DNA of 64,000 nt from Pseudacidovorax sp. RU35E (lineage in GTDB: Bacteria; Pseudomonadota; Gammaproteobacteria; Burkholderiales; Burkholderiaceae_C). The DNA lies in contig NZ_FTMY01000016.1 of assembly GCF_900156165.1 (NCBI RefSeq), positions 1 through 64,000 on the forward strand, read 5' to 3'. Positions within the stretch are counted from its first letter, which is position 1, and each line of letters starts with the position of its first letter. A program made the position numbers and the translations under genes. The notes under the pieces are model-generated. The model saw nothing but the letters and a program-made list of their open reading frames with translations, was not told the origin of the DNA and made no database searches. Shown one piece after another: positions 9,220 to 19,555 of the stretch.

Positions 9220-10143
9220 TCAGTCGTGCGACAGCTCGCTGGCGTGCCAGCCGCCCAGCGCCACGCGCGTGAGCCAAGCCATGGCGGCGAAGAGCGCCAC
9301 GCCGGTCAGCGAGATGAGCAGCAGGGCCGCGAACATGCGCGGAATGTTCAGCTGGTAGCCCGCCATCAGGATCTGGTAGGCCAGGCCGGTCGCGTTGCCG
9401 CCGGTGCCGGCGACGAATTCCGCCACCACGGCGCCGATCAGCGCCAGGCCGCTGGAGATGCGCAGGCCACCGAAGAAGTAGGGCAGCGCGCTCGGGATGC
9501 GCAGGCGCATGAGCGTCTGCAACCGCGTCGCGCGGTTCATGCGGAAGTAGGCCTGCAGGTCGGGGTCGATGCTGCGCAGGCCCAGCGTGGTGTTGGAGAT
9601 GATGGGGAACAGTGCCACCAGCGCCGCGCAGATCACCAGCGAGGCCGTGGGCTCCTTCACCCAGATGATGATCAGTGGCGCCACGGCCACGATGGGCGTG
9701 ACCTGCAGCAGCACCGCGTACGGGAACAGCGCCGTCTCGATCAGGCGGCTCTGCACGAAGAGGAAGGAGATCAGCACGCCCACCACCGTGGCGACCACGA
9801 AGGACAGCACCGTGATCTTGAGCGTGACCAGCAGCGCGCCGCCCAGCACGGCCCAGTCGGTGACCAGCGTCTGCAGCATCAGCACCGGCGAGGGCACGAG
9901 GTAGGGCGGCAGCTCCATGCCGACGACCAGCGCCTGCCAGCCGCCCAGCAGCACCAGGCCGACGATCAGCGGCAGCAGGATGCGCTGCACGCGCGGCTGG
10001 CGCAGCAGCGGCACGCGGGCCGCGCGTGCGGGCGGACGTTGCGGCGCAGGCGCGAAAGCGGCGGGTGCCGGCGCGGCAACGGCGGGCGAAGCCGCCGGGG
10101 CGTCGGAAGGCGCCGGCGCGGCGGCGTTCCAGGTGATGCTCAT
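9220..10143 (-). CDS. ABC transporter permease (NMT1/taurine type)
   Basis: A membrane permease of the BPD_transp_1 family with an Ala/Pro-rich N-terminal extension of about 45 residues, then six predicted membrane helices. The EAA-like loop that contacts the ATPase is recognisable around MNRATRLQTLMRLRIPSALP. I start it at 10143 (MSITWN...), where GGAG lies eight bases upstream; an upstream ATG eight codons earlier lacks a site. It forms an importer with the ATPase and binding-protein genes immediately upstream. Permeases of this group import taurine, nitrate, pyrimidine precursors and similar small nitrogen or sulfur compounds. Confidence 0.88.
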   Translation of the reverse strand: MSITWNAAAPAPSDAPAASPAVAAPAPAAFAPAPQRPPARAARVPLLRQPRVQRILLPLIVGLVLLGGWQALVVGMELPPYLVPSPVLMLQTLVTDWAVLGGALLVTLKITVLSFVVATVVGVLISFLFVQSRLIETALFPYAVLLQVTPIVAVAPLIIIWVKEPTASLVICAALVALFPIISNTTLGLRSIDPDLQAYFRMNRATRLQTLMRLRIPSALPYFFGGLRISSGLALIGAVVAEFVAGTGGNATGLAYQILMAGYQLNIPRMFAALLLISLTGVALFAAMAWLTRVALGGWHASELSHD

Positions 10144-10216
10144 GGGATCGATCTCCGTGGCGGCCACAGCCGCCGGTCTGCGTGGCGAAAGCGGCGGGCG
10201 CGGGCGCCCGCCACGG

Positions 10217-11035
10217 TCAGGCCGTGTGTTCCTCGTCGGTGTTCTGGCTCGCGGCCAGCAGGCTGCGCTGCAGGTGCTTGGCGTAGTGCTGGAACTGCGA
10301 GGACACCATGAACTCGGCGCTGCGCGGATAGGGCTCGTCGATGCGCACCTCTTCCACGATGCGGCCGGGGCGGGCGGCCATCATCACCACGCGGCTCGAC
10401 AGGAACACCGCCTCGTGGATGGAGTGGGTGACGAACACCACCGTCAGCTTCTTCTTGCGCCAGAGTTCGAGCAGGTCGGCGTCGAGCTTGTGGCGCGTGA
10501 TCTCGTCCAGCGCGCCGAAGGGCTCGTCCATCAGCAGCAGGTTGGGCTGCACCACCAGCCCGCGGGCGATGGAGACGCGCATCTGCATGCCGCCCGACAG
10601 CGCCCGCGGCAGGGCGTTGGCGAACTTCGCCAAGCCCACCAGTTCCAGCGCCTCGGCCACGCGGGCATCGGCTTCGGCGCGGGGCACCTTGGCCAGGTCC
10701 AGCGGCAGCCGCACATTGGCCTGCACCGTGGCCCAGGGCATGAGCGTGGGCGACTGGAACACGAAGGACATCTTCTGCGTGCTCTCGTGCATCTGCTGCA
10801 CCGGCTTGCGCCACAGCAGCAGCCGGCCGTCGCTGGGTTCCAGCAGGCCGGCCACCATCTTCAGCAGCGTGCTCTTGCCGCAGCCCGAGGGGCCGAGCAG
10901 CGTGACGAACTCGCCTTCTTCGATGGTCAGGTCCACCGGCTGCAGCGCGACCGTGCCGTTGGGGTAGGTCTTCTGCGCCGACAGCACCTCGATGGCCGGC
11001 ACGCCCGCGGCGGGCGCGTGGACGCGATCGGTCAC
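10217..11035 (-). CDS. ABC transporter ATP-binding protein
   Basis: A 272-residue ABC ATPase. Walker A (GPSGCGKST), the Q-loop (FVFQSP), the signature (LSGGMQMRVSIARG), Walker B (LLLMDEP) and the switch His (VFVTHSIHEA) are all intact. It resembles the SsuB/TauB/NrtD group that works with NMT1-type binding proteins. Its ATG overlaps the stop codon of the binding-protein gene by four bases (ATGA), which indicates translational coupling. It energises uptake through the permease encoded just downstream. Confidence 0.92.
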   Translation of the reverse strand: MTDRVHAPAAGVPAIEVLSAQKTYPNGTVALQPVDLTIEEGEFVTLLGPSGCGKSTLLKMVAGLLEPSDGRLLLWRKPVQQMHESTQKMSFVFQSPTLMPWATVQANVRLPLDLAKVPRAEADARVAEALELVGLAKFANALPRALSGGMQMRVSIARGLVVQPNLLLMDEPFGALDEITRHKLDADLLELWRKKKLTVVFVTHSIHEAVFLSSRVVMMAARPGRIVEEVRIDEPYPRSAEFMVSSQFQHYAKHLQRSLLAASQNTDEEHTA

Positions 11036-12033
11036 GGCAGCACCTTGGCGTTGCGGGCCAGGTCCAGCTTGTAGGCTTTGGCCAGGTCCACCTTGGCAGG
11101 GTCGATGAATTTCTGGCCGACCAGGAAGTCGTAGTTGGCCTTGATGCGCGCCTCGGTCATGGTGCCGATACCGCTCTTGACGGCGTCGCCGGAACCGACG
11201 ATGCCCATCTCCTTCATCTTGGCCACGCTGTAGGCGAGCTGGTCGTCGGTCATGTTCGGGTTATCCTTCTTGATGAGGGCATTGCCCGGCGCCGGGTCGG
11301 CCAGGTAGCTCTTCCAGCCTTCGGCCGAGGCCTTGACGAAATCGGCCACGGCCTTTGCGCGGTCGTTCACCGTCTTCTCCATGCAGGAGATGGTGGTGGC
11401 GTACGAGGGATAGCCATGGTCCGCCAGCAGGAAGGTGTTGGCCTTGGCGCCGGCCTTCTGGATGGCGTAGGGCTCGGAGGTCAGGTAGCCCTGCTGCACC
11501 ATGTTCTTGTCGGCCAGGAAGGGCTGGATGTTGAAGGTGTAGGGCTTGGTCTGCGCATCGGTCAGGCCGTACTTGGACTTGACCCAGGCCCAGTAGCCCT
11601 GCTGCGCGCTGGCGGCGATGAGCACCGTCTTGGTCTTCATCTCTTCCATGGACTTCACGTCGTCATGGGCGATGAGCACCTGCGGGTCCTTCTGGAACAG
11701 CGCCGCCACGGTGACCACCGGCAGGCCGTTGTCGCGGGCCCGCATCATCTGCAGGTCGCTGGAGCCCATCACGCAGTCGGCCTGGCCGGCGCCCATGATC
11801 TGCAGGATGTTGACCTGCGGGCCGCCCATCTTGACGGTCACGTCCAGACCGTACTTCTTGTAGATGCCCGTGGCCACCGCCTGGTAGAAGCCGCCGTGTT
11901 CGGCCTGCGCGTACCAGTTGGTCATGTAGGTGAACTTTTCCTCGGCCTGGGCGCCGGAGGCGGCGAGCGCTAGGACGGCGGCGCCCAGGGCCAGGGCGGA
12001 TTGCGAAGCGAGGCGGGTGAAGCGGTGGTTCAA
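11032..12033 (-). CDS. ABC transporter substrate-binding protein (NMT1/THI5-like)
   Basis: A periplasmic solute-binding protein of the NMT1/THI5 family. It begins with a classical signal peptide (about 30 residues, ending near ASGAQA), and the mature part starts EEKFTYMTNWYAQAEHGG, typical for this family. I infer a TTG start at 12033: AGGAG lies seven bases upstream and it places the signal peptide at the N terminus, whereas the longest reading adds 34 charged residues in front. Relatives bind pyrimidine precursors, taurine or aromatic acids. The downstream deaminase- and creatininase-like enzymes suggest a nitrogen-containing ligand, but this is inference. Confidence 0.85.
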   Translation of the reverse strand: MNHRFTRLASQSALALGAAVLALAASGAQAEEKFTYMTNWYAQAEHGGFYQAVATGIYKKYGLDVTVKMGGPQVNILQIMGAGQADCVMGSSDLQMMRARDNGLPVVTVAALFQKDPQVLIAHDDVKSMEEMKTKTVLIAASAQQGYWAWVKSKYGLTDAQTKPYTFNIQPFLADKNMVQQGYLTSEPYAIQKAGAKANTFLLADHGYPSYATTISCMEKTVNDRAKAVADFVKASAEGWKSYLADPAPGNALIKKDNPNMTDDQLAYSVAKMKEMGIVGSGDAVKSGIGTMTEARIKANYDFLVGQKFIDPAKVDLAKAYKLDLARNAKVLP

Positions 12034-12141
12034 GGCAGGGCTCCTGGAAAGGTCGGACAAATCAGTACGGGGATGGGGACGAAAAGGGGGCGCGGGCCGG
12101 TGCGTTTCCCAAGCAAGAGCCGCACCGTTCGGCAAATGGCG

Positions 12142-12996
12142 TCAGCGGGCGCTCTCGATGTGACCCGTGAACTGACCTCGCTCCCAGGTGGGCTCCTCGC
12201 GCACCAGCCAGCGCAGTTGGTAGAGCTCGGTCAGCGCTTGGACCCAGCTGTCGGCCAGCGTGTCCAGGATCTCCTGGCCCTGCTCGCGCGTGGCGCTGGT
12301 GGGGTCGCCGATGACGCCGCTGGGGCCGAAGTCGCGTGCCGTCCAGGCGCAGGCGGGGCGGCCGTCGGGCGAGAGCAGCTTGATGGGGAAGGGCGGTGGA
12401 AAGTTGGCGGCGGCGCGCTCCATGTGCACCGTCTCGGGCGCCAGGGCCAGCATGAGCGCGGTCTCGGAATGGCCGGCGTGCATGGAGAGCTTCTTCTCCT
12501 GCTCGCTGACCTGCTTGCTGGCCGCGCTGGGCAGGCGGCTCACGCCATGGGGCACGACCACGAAGTCGCCGTGGCGCAGCCGAAGCTCGCGCGCGGCCAT
12601 CTCCAGCACCTGCGGCTGGCCGCCATGGCCGTTGGCCAGCAGCAGCTTGCGAAAGCCCGCGCGGTAGACCGACTCGCCGATTTCGGTGACGTTGGCGAGC
12701 AGCGTGGTGCCGGTCAGCGTCATCGTGCCGGGAAAGTGCAGGTGCTCTTCCGACTTGCCATAGGTGATGGGTGGCAGCGCGAAAGCGCGCACCGAGGCCG
12801 GCAGCCGGCGTAGCGCTTCGCCCATCACGCCGGAGGCGATCACGCTGTCGACCGAGCAGGGCAGGTGCGGGCCGTGCTGCTCGATGGCGCCGCAGGGCAG
12901 CACGATCACGGTGTTCTCGCGGTCGGGCAGCTGGTCGATCTCGGTCCAGCTCAGATAGGGCAGGAAGCGGTGCGGAGGGATGTAGCCGTGCAGCAT
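12142..12996 (-). CDS. Creatininase-family amidohydrolase
   Basis: A 284-residue hydrolase of the creatininase/creatinine amidohydrolase family. The metal-binding residues are recognisable: Glu39 and His41 in CGAIEQHGPHLP, Asp50, His124 in LANGHGGQ, and Glu178 in MHAGHSETA. Family members open cyclic amides (creatinine, dihydropyrimidine-like or formamide substrates) or act in cofactor synthesis. The start at 12996 has AAGGA eight bases upstream; the longer reading adds an Arg/Pro-rich shadow segment. It lies between the amidohydrolase and the importer genes, so it probably hydrolyses an intermediate of the same imported nitrogen compound. Creatinine itself is possible but unproven. Confidence 0.85.
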   Translation of the reverse strand: MLHGYIPPHRFLPYLSWTEIDQLPDRENTVIVLPCGAIEQHGPHLPCSVDSVIASGVMGEALRRLPASVRAFALPPITYGKSEEHLHFPGTMTLTGTTLLANVTEIGESVYRAGFRKLLLANGHGGQPQVLEMAARELRLRHGDFVVVPHGVSRLPSAASKQVSEQEKKLSMHAGHSETALMLALAPETVHMERAAANFPPPFPIKLLSPDGRPACAWTARDFGPSGVIGDPTSATREQGQEILDTLADSWVQALTELYQLRWLVREEPTWERGQFTGHIESAR

Positions 12997-13025
12997 GGCG
13001 GGAGTCCTTGTTCGGGGAAGGCGTG

Positions 13026-14321
13026 TCAGGCGGTGGCGGCGGCCCGGGGCGGCAGGAAGGCCGCCGGCGCTGCGCCATGGGCCATGCCGGTGCGCAGCAC
13101 CACGCGCGTGCCGGTGCGCGAGGGCCAGGCGCTGGCATCGGCCTGGGGAAAGATCAGCAGGTCGGCCGGCTGGCCTTGCAGCCGCGTGGGGCCGGGCGTG
13201 CCGCGGGCGAGGAAGTCGGCGCGGCACAGCGTGTCGGACCAGCGGTCGAAGGGGGCGTCCAGCTGGCCGGCGAGCACCGCCGCGGCCATGCCTTCGAGCG
13301 GGTCGTAGCTGCCGACGGGGCAGAACGGGTCCTGCACGTTGTCGCTGGCGAAGAGCAGCGGAATGCCGCGGGCGCGCGCCTCCTTCACCAGCGTCAGGCC
13401 GCGCTGGCGCGGCGTGCGGCCGGTGCGGGCGTCCTGCAGCAGCAGGTTGGTGATGGGCAGGCTGACCAGGGTGATGGGCGCGCGCGCCACCTCGTCCAGG
13501 ATGGCGAGGGCGCGGGATTCGGGCATGGCCGCCAGCGCGCAGACGTGGCCGCAGACGATGCGGCCGGCAAAGCCCAGCGCGCGGGCGATGCGCGCCGTGC
13601 CGAGCAGGCCTTCAGCCTCGGCGTGCAGTTCCTCGTCCACATGCAGGTCCACGTCCAGGTCCTGCGCCTGGGCCGCCTGCAGCAGATGGCGCATGGCCTG
13701 GGCGTCCCAGTTGGTGGAGTGCACGAAGCCGCCCATCAGCGCATGCGGTCCGGTGGTCTTGACCTGTGCCGCCACGGTGCGGGCGGCAGCCGGGCCGGCA
13801 AAGCTGTCGAGCTTGGTGAGGCTCACCAGCTGCAGCGCGAGGCGGTCGGCCCAGTCGTGGGCCAGGCGGTCCAGCACCGGCCAGGCGCCCGGCAGCGGAC
13901 CGATCTCGGACCAGTTGACGTGGGTGCGCAGCAGCGTGGTGCCGGCCTCCCAGGCCCACTGCAGGCCCTGGCTGGCGCGGGCATGGATGTCCTCGGGCGT
14001 CCAGCGGGCCATGTCGGCCACCGAGGCCTCGATGGCGCCGAGCAGGCCGGGCTGCACCTCGGGGATGCGCGCGAGGGTGAAGGTCTTGTCCAGGTGCACG
14101 TGGGCATCGACCAGGCCGGGCAGCACCAGGGCGCCGTGCAGGTTCCAGGCGTTGGGCTCGCAGGCGCGGTCGTCTTCGGGCGTCACGCTGCGCACGCGCC
14201 CCTGCGCCAGTTCGATGCGCGCCAGCGCGGTGCGGGTGGCCGTGTGCGGCCAGTCTTCGCCCAGCAGCCAGGCCGGCAGGCGGGCATGGCGCAGCACGGA
14301 TGGCGTGGAATGCGCGGTCAT
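13026..14321 (-). CDS. Cytosine-deaminase-like amidohydrolase
   Basis: A 431-residue metal-dependent amidohydrolase closest in motifs to cytosine deaminase (CodA) and isocytosine or N-isopropylammelide hydrolases. The metal site is traceable: GLVDAHVHLDKTFT (HxH), DLHVDEE, the conserved CGHVCAL His, and the late Asp in LFASDNVQDPFCPVGSYDP, which parallels CodA's GHDDVFDPWYP. Such enzymes deaminate pyrimidines, triazines or other heterocycles. The 29-base spacing to the creatininase gene and 51-base spacing to the flavodoxin-fold gene indicate an operon. The actual substrate is unknown; a pyrimidine-like ring is the best guess because the local regulator resembles RutR. Confidence 0.85.
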   Translation of the reverse strand: MTAHSTPSVLRHARLPAWLLGEDWPHTATRTALARIELAQGRVRSVTPEDDRACEPNAWNLHGALVLPGLVDAHVHLDKTFTLARIPEVQPGLLGAIEASVADMARWTPEDIHARASQGLQWAWEAGTTLLRTHVNWSEIGPLPGAWPVLDRLAHDWADRLALQLVSLTKLDSFAGPAAARTVAAQVKTTGPHALMGGFVHSTNWDAQAMRHLLQAAQAQDLDVDLHVDEELHAEAEGLLGTARIARALGFAGRIVCGHVCALAAMPESRALAILDEVARAPITLVSLPITNLLLQDARTGRTPRQRGLTLVKEARARGIPLLFASDNVQDPFCPVGSYDPLEGMAAAVLAGQLDAPFDRWSDTLCRADFLARGTPGPTRLQGQPADLLIFPQADASAWPSRTGTRVVLRTGMAHGAAPAAFLPPRAAATA

Positions 14322-14372
14322 GGCCGGGCCTCCGGTGCGCGGTATGCAGTGCGGGCGTGCATGGCGCGCTGC

Positions 14373-14960
14373 TCAGCGGAAGGCCGCCATGGCGGCGCCC
14401 ACGCGGGCCTTGAAGCGGCCCAGCTGCGCCTCGGTCGCCACGTTCATGTGGTAGTGCGCGTGGTAGTCCACCCGCGCCTGGGCGGCCGTGAGCCGCTTCA
14501 TGTAGCGGGTGATGATCTTGCGCGGCGGATCGCCCATGTACCAGGCCATCCAGCGCGGCCGGCCGTAGGTGACGACGGCGCTGATGCGCTTGATGTTGCG
14601 CAGCATCGGCCGGACGTTGGCCGGGTCGCTGATGTCGAAGGCCACGCCGGGCATCAGCAGGCGGTCGAACCAGCCCTTGAGCATCGCCGGCAGGCCGAAG
14701 CACCAGGTCGGGAAGCAGAACACGATGGCCTCGGCGCGCTCCAGCCGCTCGATGTAGGGCTGCAGCGGCACCCGGTTGGCGGGGACGTCGTGGTAGCCCA
14801 GGCGCTCGTCGCGCGACATCACCGGGTTGAAGCCCTCGGCATAGAGGTCGCAGTCGTCCACCTCGTGGCCCGCGGCGCGCAGGTTGCGCAGCACCTCCTG
14901 ATGCATGGCCGAAGCGAAGCTGGTTTCGACTGGATGGCAGTAGACGACGAGCACGCGCAT
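14373..14960 (-). CDS. NAD(P)H-dependent flavin oxidoreductase (flavodoxin-like fold)
   Basis: A 195-residue protein of the NAD(P)H dehydrogenase (quinone)/YwrO family. The N-terminal strand MRVLVVYCHP and the loop AIVFCFPTWCFGLPAMLKGWFDR are typical FMN-binding elements of this fold. It probably reduces quinones or supplies reduced flavin to a partner enzyme. It is the first gene of the minus-strand operon, and a perfect inverted repeat lies five bases upstream of its ATG, between it and the TetR gene. No clear Shine-Dalgarno sequence is visible, which fits a short leader. Confidence 0.83.
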   Translation of the reverse strand: MRVLVVYCHPVETSFASAMHQEVLRNLRAAGHEVDDCDLYAEGFNPVMSRDERLGYHDVPANRVPLQPYIERLERAEAIVFCFPTWCFGLPAMLKGWFDRLLMPGVAFDISDPANVRPMLRNIKRISAVVTYGRPRWMAWYMGDPPRKIITRYMKRLTAAQARVDYHAHYHMNVATEAQLGRFKARVGAAMAAFR

Positions 14961-14964
14961 GGTG

Positions 14965-14995
14965 TTTGACCGATGAGTCAGAGCAATCGGTCAAA
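14965..14995. promoter_or_regulatory. Perfect 10-bp inverted repeat, probable TetR/RutR-type operator
   Basis: TTTGACCGAT, an 11-base spacer, then ATCGGTCAAA: perfect arms immediately upstream of the flavin oxidoreductase start and downstream of the regulator gene. The half-site core TTGACC equals the half-site of the E. coli RutR box as I recall it (TTGACCANNTGGTCAA), although the spacing here is wider. A possible -10 (TTAATT on the minus strand) lies just upstream, so bound repressor would block transcription of the whole operon. Confidence 0.65.
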
Positions 14996-15057
14996 TTAAG
15001 CACGTGGCGTGCCAGCGCAGATGCACCGGGGCGGTGCGGACGGTTAGGAGTCTGCAG

Positions 15058-17041
<1,984 letters not shown>

Positions 17042-17053
17042 CACCCACCCCGT

Positions 17054-17113
17054 GTGCGGGCCTCACTGCGTGTGGCCCGCACTCCCCTCGAGGGGCTGCG
17101 CCACTGGCGCAGC
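17054..17113. repeat. Two adjacent hairpins downstream of asparaginase
   Basis: GTGCGGGCC (17054-17062) pairs with GGCCCGCAC (17074-17082) around an 11-base loop, and GCTGCGCC (17095-17102) pairs with GGCGCAGC (17106-17113) around ACT. There is no T tract, so these are not classical terminators. They lie in the 243-base space between the convergent asparaginase and antitoxin genes and may reduce read-through. The rest of that space shows nothing I can name. Confidence 0.5.
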
Positions 17114-17284
17114 GCGGTCTGCCAGACGCCCCAGCGGCCCGGCGGAGCCGGTTCCGCGTGGCCTGCTGGCATGGCCTGCTCCGCGGCCTTTCGATCCTTA
17201 TTGGGATGAGCCGTGCCGACGTTAGGGCCGGTCTGGCGATGATTCGCTTGTGATGCAGCGAGCAGCGAATGAAGGGCCTGTTTC

Positions 17285-17602
17285 TCACGCCGGCTGCGCA
17301 TGCAGCCGTACGCCCAGGGCCTTGGCCACCTTGAGCACCGTGGCGAAGCTCGGATTGCCGTCCGCGCTCAGCGCGCGGTACAGGCTTTCGCGGCTCAGGC
17401 CCGTTTCCCGGGCGACATCGCTCATGCCCTTGGCGCGGGCGATGTCACCGAGTGCGCGGGCGATGCCGGCGGCGTCGTCGGGCGCCTCTTCCAGCCAGGC
17501 GTCGAGGTAGGCCGCCATTTCCTCCGGTGTGCGCAGGTGCTCTGCCACGTCGTAGGCGGAGGTCTTCGTCTTCGACGGCTTGTCAGTGTGTGCCTTGGTC
17601 AT
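17285..17602 (-). CDS. Antitoxin of a HigBA-like addiction module
   Basis: A 105-residue putative addiction-module antidote (COG3636-type). The C-terminal half is a helix-turn-helix (MSDVARETGLSRESLYRALS) followed by NPSFATVLKVAKALGVRL, the standard signature of this antitoxin family. The N-terminal half, YDVAEHLRTPEEMAAYLDAW, is the usual toxin-contacting segment. It lies four bases after the toxin stop codon, with its ribosome site (GAAGGG) inside the toxin's last codons, so translation of the two is coupled. It should neutralise the toxin and, through its HTH, bind the palindrome at 17909. Confidence 0.88.
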   Translation of the reverse strand: MTKAHTDKPSKTKTSAYDVAEHLRTPEEMAAYLDAWLEEAPDDAAGIARALGDIARAKGMSDVARETGLSRESLYRALSADGNPSFATVLKVAKALGVRLHAQPA

Positions 17603-17606
17603 GCGC

Positions 17607-17900
17607 TTACCCTTCGTAGTCCTGTGCCAGTTGGAGGGCGGCGGCGATGTCGCGGCTCTGGGATGCCTTGTCTCCGCCCGCCAGCAGAAGCAGAAGTCGG
17701 TCGCCGCGCTGGCTGTAGTAGACCCGGTAGCCGGGGCCGACGTCGATCTTGAGTTCCGATACCCCGCCCGTCAGATGCCGATGCGCGCCGGGGTTGCCAT
17801 GGATCAGCCGGTCGACGCGCATCAGGATGCGTGCGCGGCCTGCCACGTCCTTCAGGCGATCAATCCACTCCCTGTACTCGTCTGTCTGCTCGACGCGCAT
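17607..17900 (-). CDS. RelE/ParE-family toxin (HigB-like addiction module killer)
   Basis: A 97-residue toxin of the RelE/ParE superfamily (COG3657-type). The pattern EYREWIDRLKDVAGRARILMRVDRL... HLTGGVSELKIDVGPGYRVYY...LLLLLAGGDKASQSRDI is complete and typical. Such toxins are ribosome-dependent mRNA interferases or gyrase poisons; this subgroup is usually assumed to cleave mRNA. Gene order is toxin first, as in higBA. The start codon lies eight bases from an 18-bp palindrome likely to be the autoregulatory operator. Nothing suggests damage, so the pair is probably functional. Confidence 0.88.
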   Translation of the reverse strand: MRVEQTDEYREWIDRLKDVAGRARILMRVDRLIHGNPGAHRHLTGGVSELKIDVGPGYRVYYSQRGDRLLLLLAGGDKASQSRDIAAALQLAQDYEG

Positions 17901-17908
17901 GCGTGGAT

Positions 17909-17926
17909 TGTAGCCTATGGGCTACA
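17909..17926. promoter_or_regulatory. Palindromic operator of the toxin-antitoxin pair
   Basis: TGTAGCC-TATG-GGCTACA is a perfect 7-bp inverted repeat with a 4-base spacer, eight bases upstream of the toxin ATG. Palindromes of this kind in front of higBA-like operons are bound by the antitoxin or the complex for autorepression. It is the only obvious regulatory signal in this short upstream region. Confidence 0.7.
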
Positions 17927-17986
17927 TGAGACCAGTGATTCATGCGCTTTTGCCTGCGTTTGAGGCGACTGACCCGGCCCGCCGTG

Positions 17987-18637
17987 TCATCCCAGCATCG
18001 GCACCAGATCCGGATCGCCCTTGGCCATCGCGCGCTGGTAGGCGGGGCGGGCGCCCATGCGTTGCAGCCATGCGCGGATGTTGGGGTAGGGCGCAAGGTC
18101 CACGGGCTGGAACAGGCGCATGGTGCTGAGCGAGAACACGCTCAGGATGTCGGCGGCGGTGAATTCGGCGCCGGCCAGATGGGCAGCCTCGCCCAGGCGC
18201 GCTTCCACCAGTGCCAGCACGCGGTCCAGCCTGCCCTGCACGGCCTGTTGCACCGGATGGTCGGCGGGCAGGCCGGCGCGGCTGACCATCATCAGGCGGC
18301 CCATCACCGGCTGCAGGTTGCCGTTGGCGAAGTGGAACCAATAGAGGTAGGCGGCGAAGTCGGGATGTTCAGGTGCCAGCCGCAGGCGGCCCTGGCCGTG
18401 GCGGGCGATCAGGTAGTCGACGATGGCGGCGGACTCGGCCAGCACCAGGCCGTCCTCCTCGATCACCGGCGCGGCGCCCAGCGGATGTAGTGCCTTGAGC
18501 GCCGGAGGCGACAGCATGGTCGTCGCGTCGCGCTGGTGGCGCACCAGTGTGTAGGGAAGGCCCAGCTCTTCGCAGAGCCAGAGGATGCGTTCGGACTGGG
18601 AGCGGCCCAGGTGATGGATCGTGAGCATGCGATGCAT
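17987..18637 (-). CDS. Glutathione S-transferase
   Basis: A 216-residue cytosolic GST. The thioredoxin-like N-terminal domain starts LTIHHLGRSQSERILWLCEELGLPY, with the probable catalytic Ser in SQSERI and the glutathione-binding GLVLAESAAIVDYL motif. The helical C-terminal domain ends ...YPNIRAWLQRMGARPAYQRAMAKGDPD, typical of bacterial GSTs. An alternative start is Met4 (18628). It lies 47 bases after the PAP2 gene on the same strand and may share its transcript. Substrate is unknown. Confidence 0.88.
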   Translation of the reverse strand: MHRMLTIHHLGRSQSERILWLCEELGLPYTLVRHQRDATTMLSPPALKALHPLGAAPVIEEDGLVLAESAAIVDYLIARHGQGRLRLAPEHPDFAAYLYWFHFANGNLQPVMGRLMMVSRAGLPADHPVQQAVQGRLDRVLALVEARLGEAAHLAGAEFTAADILSVFSLSTMRLFQPVDLAPYPNIRAWLQRMGARPAYQRAMAKGDPDLVPMLG

Positions 18638-18684
18638 TCTGCGGGCCGGCGCGTGGCCGTGTCGCGGTGCGGGTCAGTCCCGGC

Positions 18685-19515
18685 TCAGGCCGTGCGCATG
18701 TGCAGCCGTGCGCGCCGCCGGTGGCGCGCCGACTCGGCACTCACGATGCTGATGGCGAGCCAGGCCGCGCCCGAGCACAGGCCCGCAACCACATCCGTCA
18801 GAAAGTGCGCCTGCAGGAACACGCGGCTGGCCGGGATGGCCACGGCCATCGCCGCGGCCAGCGCCAGCATCGGCAGCCGCAGGCCCTTGGGCCCGATGCG
18901 CAGGCACAGGTAGGCCAGCATGCCCCACAGCACGATCGCGGCCGAGCTGTGGCCACTGGGAAAGCTGAAGCCCGGCGCGTTCACCAGCAGCGTGTCGTGC
19001 ACCGGCCGCACGCGCTCGAAGACCTGCTTGAGCGAATAGTTCAGCACTGCATTGCCCGCGTTGGCCAGCAGCCATCCCCAGGCGAAGCCGGGGTGCCCGC
19101 GCAGCCGCAGGAACAGCGCGAAGAGCAGCACGAAGACCGTCACCGGCAGCGGGTCGCCGATGTGCGTGAAGAGGGAAAAGGCTTGCCGTGCCCAGTCGGG
19201 CGTGTGGTTGCCCACGGCCACGCTCAGGGCGTCGTCCATGCGGCCCATGGGTCGACCGTCGCCCAGGTGCCGCGCGAAGAGCGTGAACAGGCTGGCCAGG
19301 CCGATGATGAGCACGAAGCCGGCGACGAGTCCGGGCACGATGCGTCCCAACTGCGGCGGCGTGTCGGGTTCGGGGCGGGTGCGCCGACGCCACGCCAGGC
19401 CGAGGCTGCCCGCAAGCAGCGCCAGCAGCATGGCTGCCAGCACGAGGAAGGGAAAGGCCGTCCAGGCCTGGCTGCCCATGCGGGCACCGAGTGCGCTCCA
19501 GTCGTCAGGGGTCAT
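18685..19515 (-). CDS. PAP2-family membrane phosphatase
   Basis: A 276-residue integral membrane protein with about six helices and the three-part phosphatidic acid phosphatase type 2 signature: KQVFERVRP (KX6RP), PSGH, and SRVFLQAHFLTDVVAG (SRX5HX3D). It probably dephosphorylates a lipid phosphate (phosphatidate, undecaprenyl pyrophosphate or similar) at the periplasmic face. The start at 19515 removes 90 residues of non-coding translation that would overlap the phosphoesterase gene. It follows genes for a metallophosphoesterase and a lipid kinase, a grouping that points to phospholipid turnover. Confidence 0.87.
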   Translation of the reverse strand: MTPDDWSALGARMGSQAWTAFPFLVLAAMLLALLAGSLGLAWRRRTRPEPDTPPQLGRIVPGLVAGFVLIIGLASLFTLFARHLGDGRPMGRMDDALSVAVGNHTPDWARQAFSLFTHIGDPLPVTVFVLLFALFLRLRGHPGFAWGWLLANAGNAVLNYSLKQVFERVRPVHDTLLVNAPGFSFPSGHSSAAIVLWGMLAYLCLRIGPKGLRLPMLALAAAMAVAIPASRVFLQAHFLTDVVAGLCSGAAWLAISIVSAESARHRRRARLHMRTA

Positions 19516-19555
19516 CGATCGTCGGTCGTCAGGGGTGGCTCCAAACCGGGTGGTG

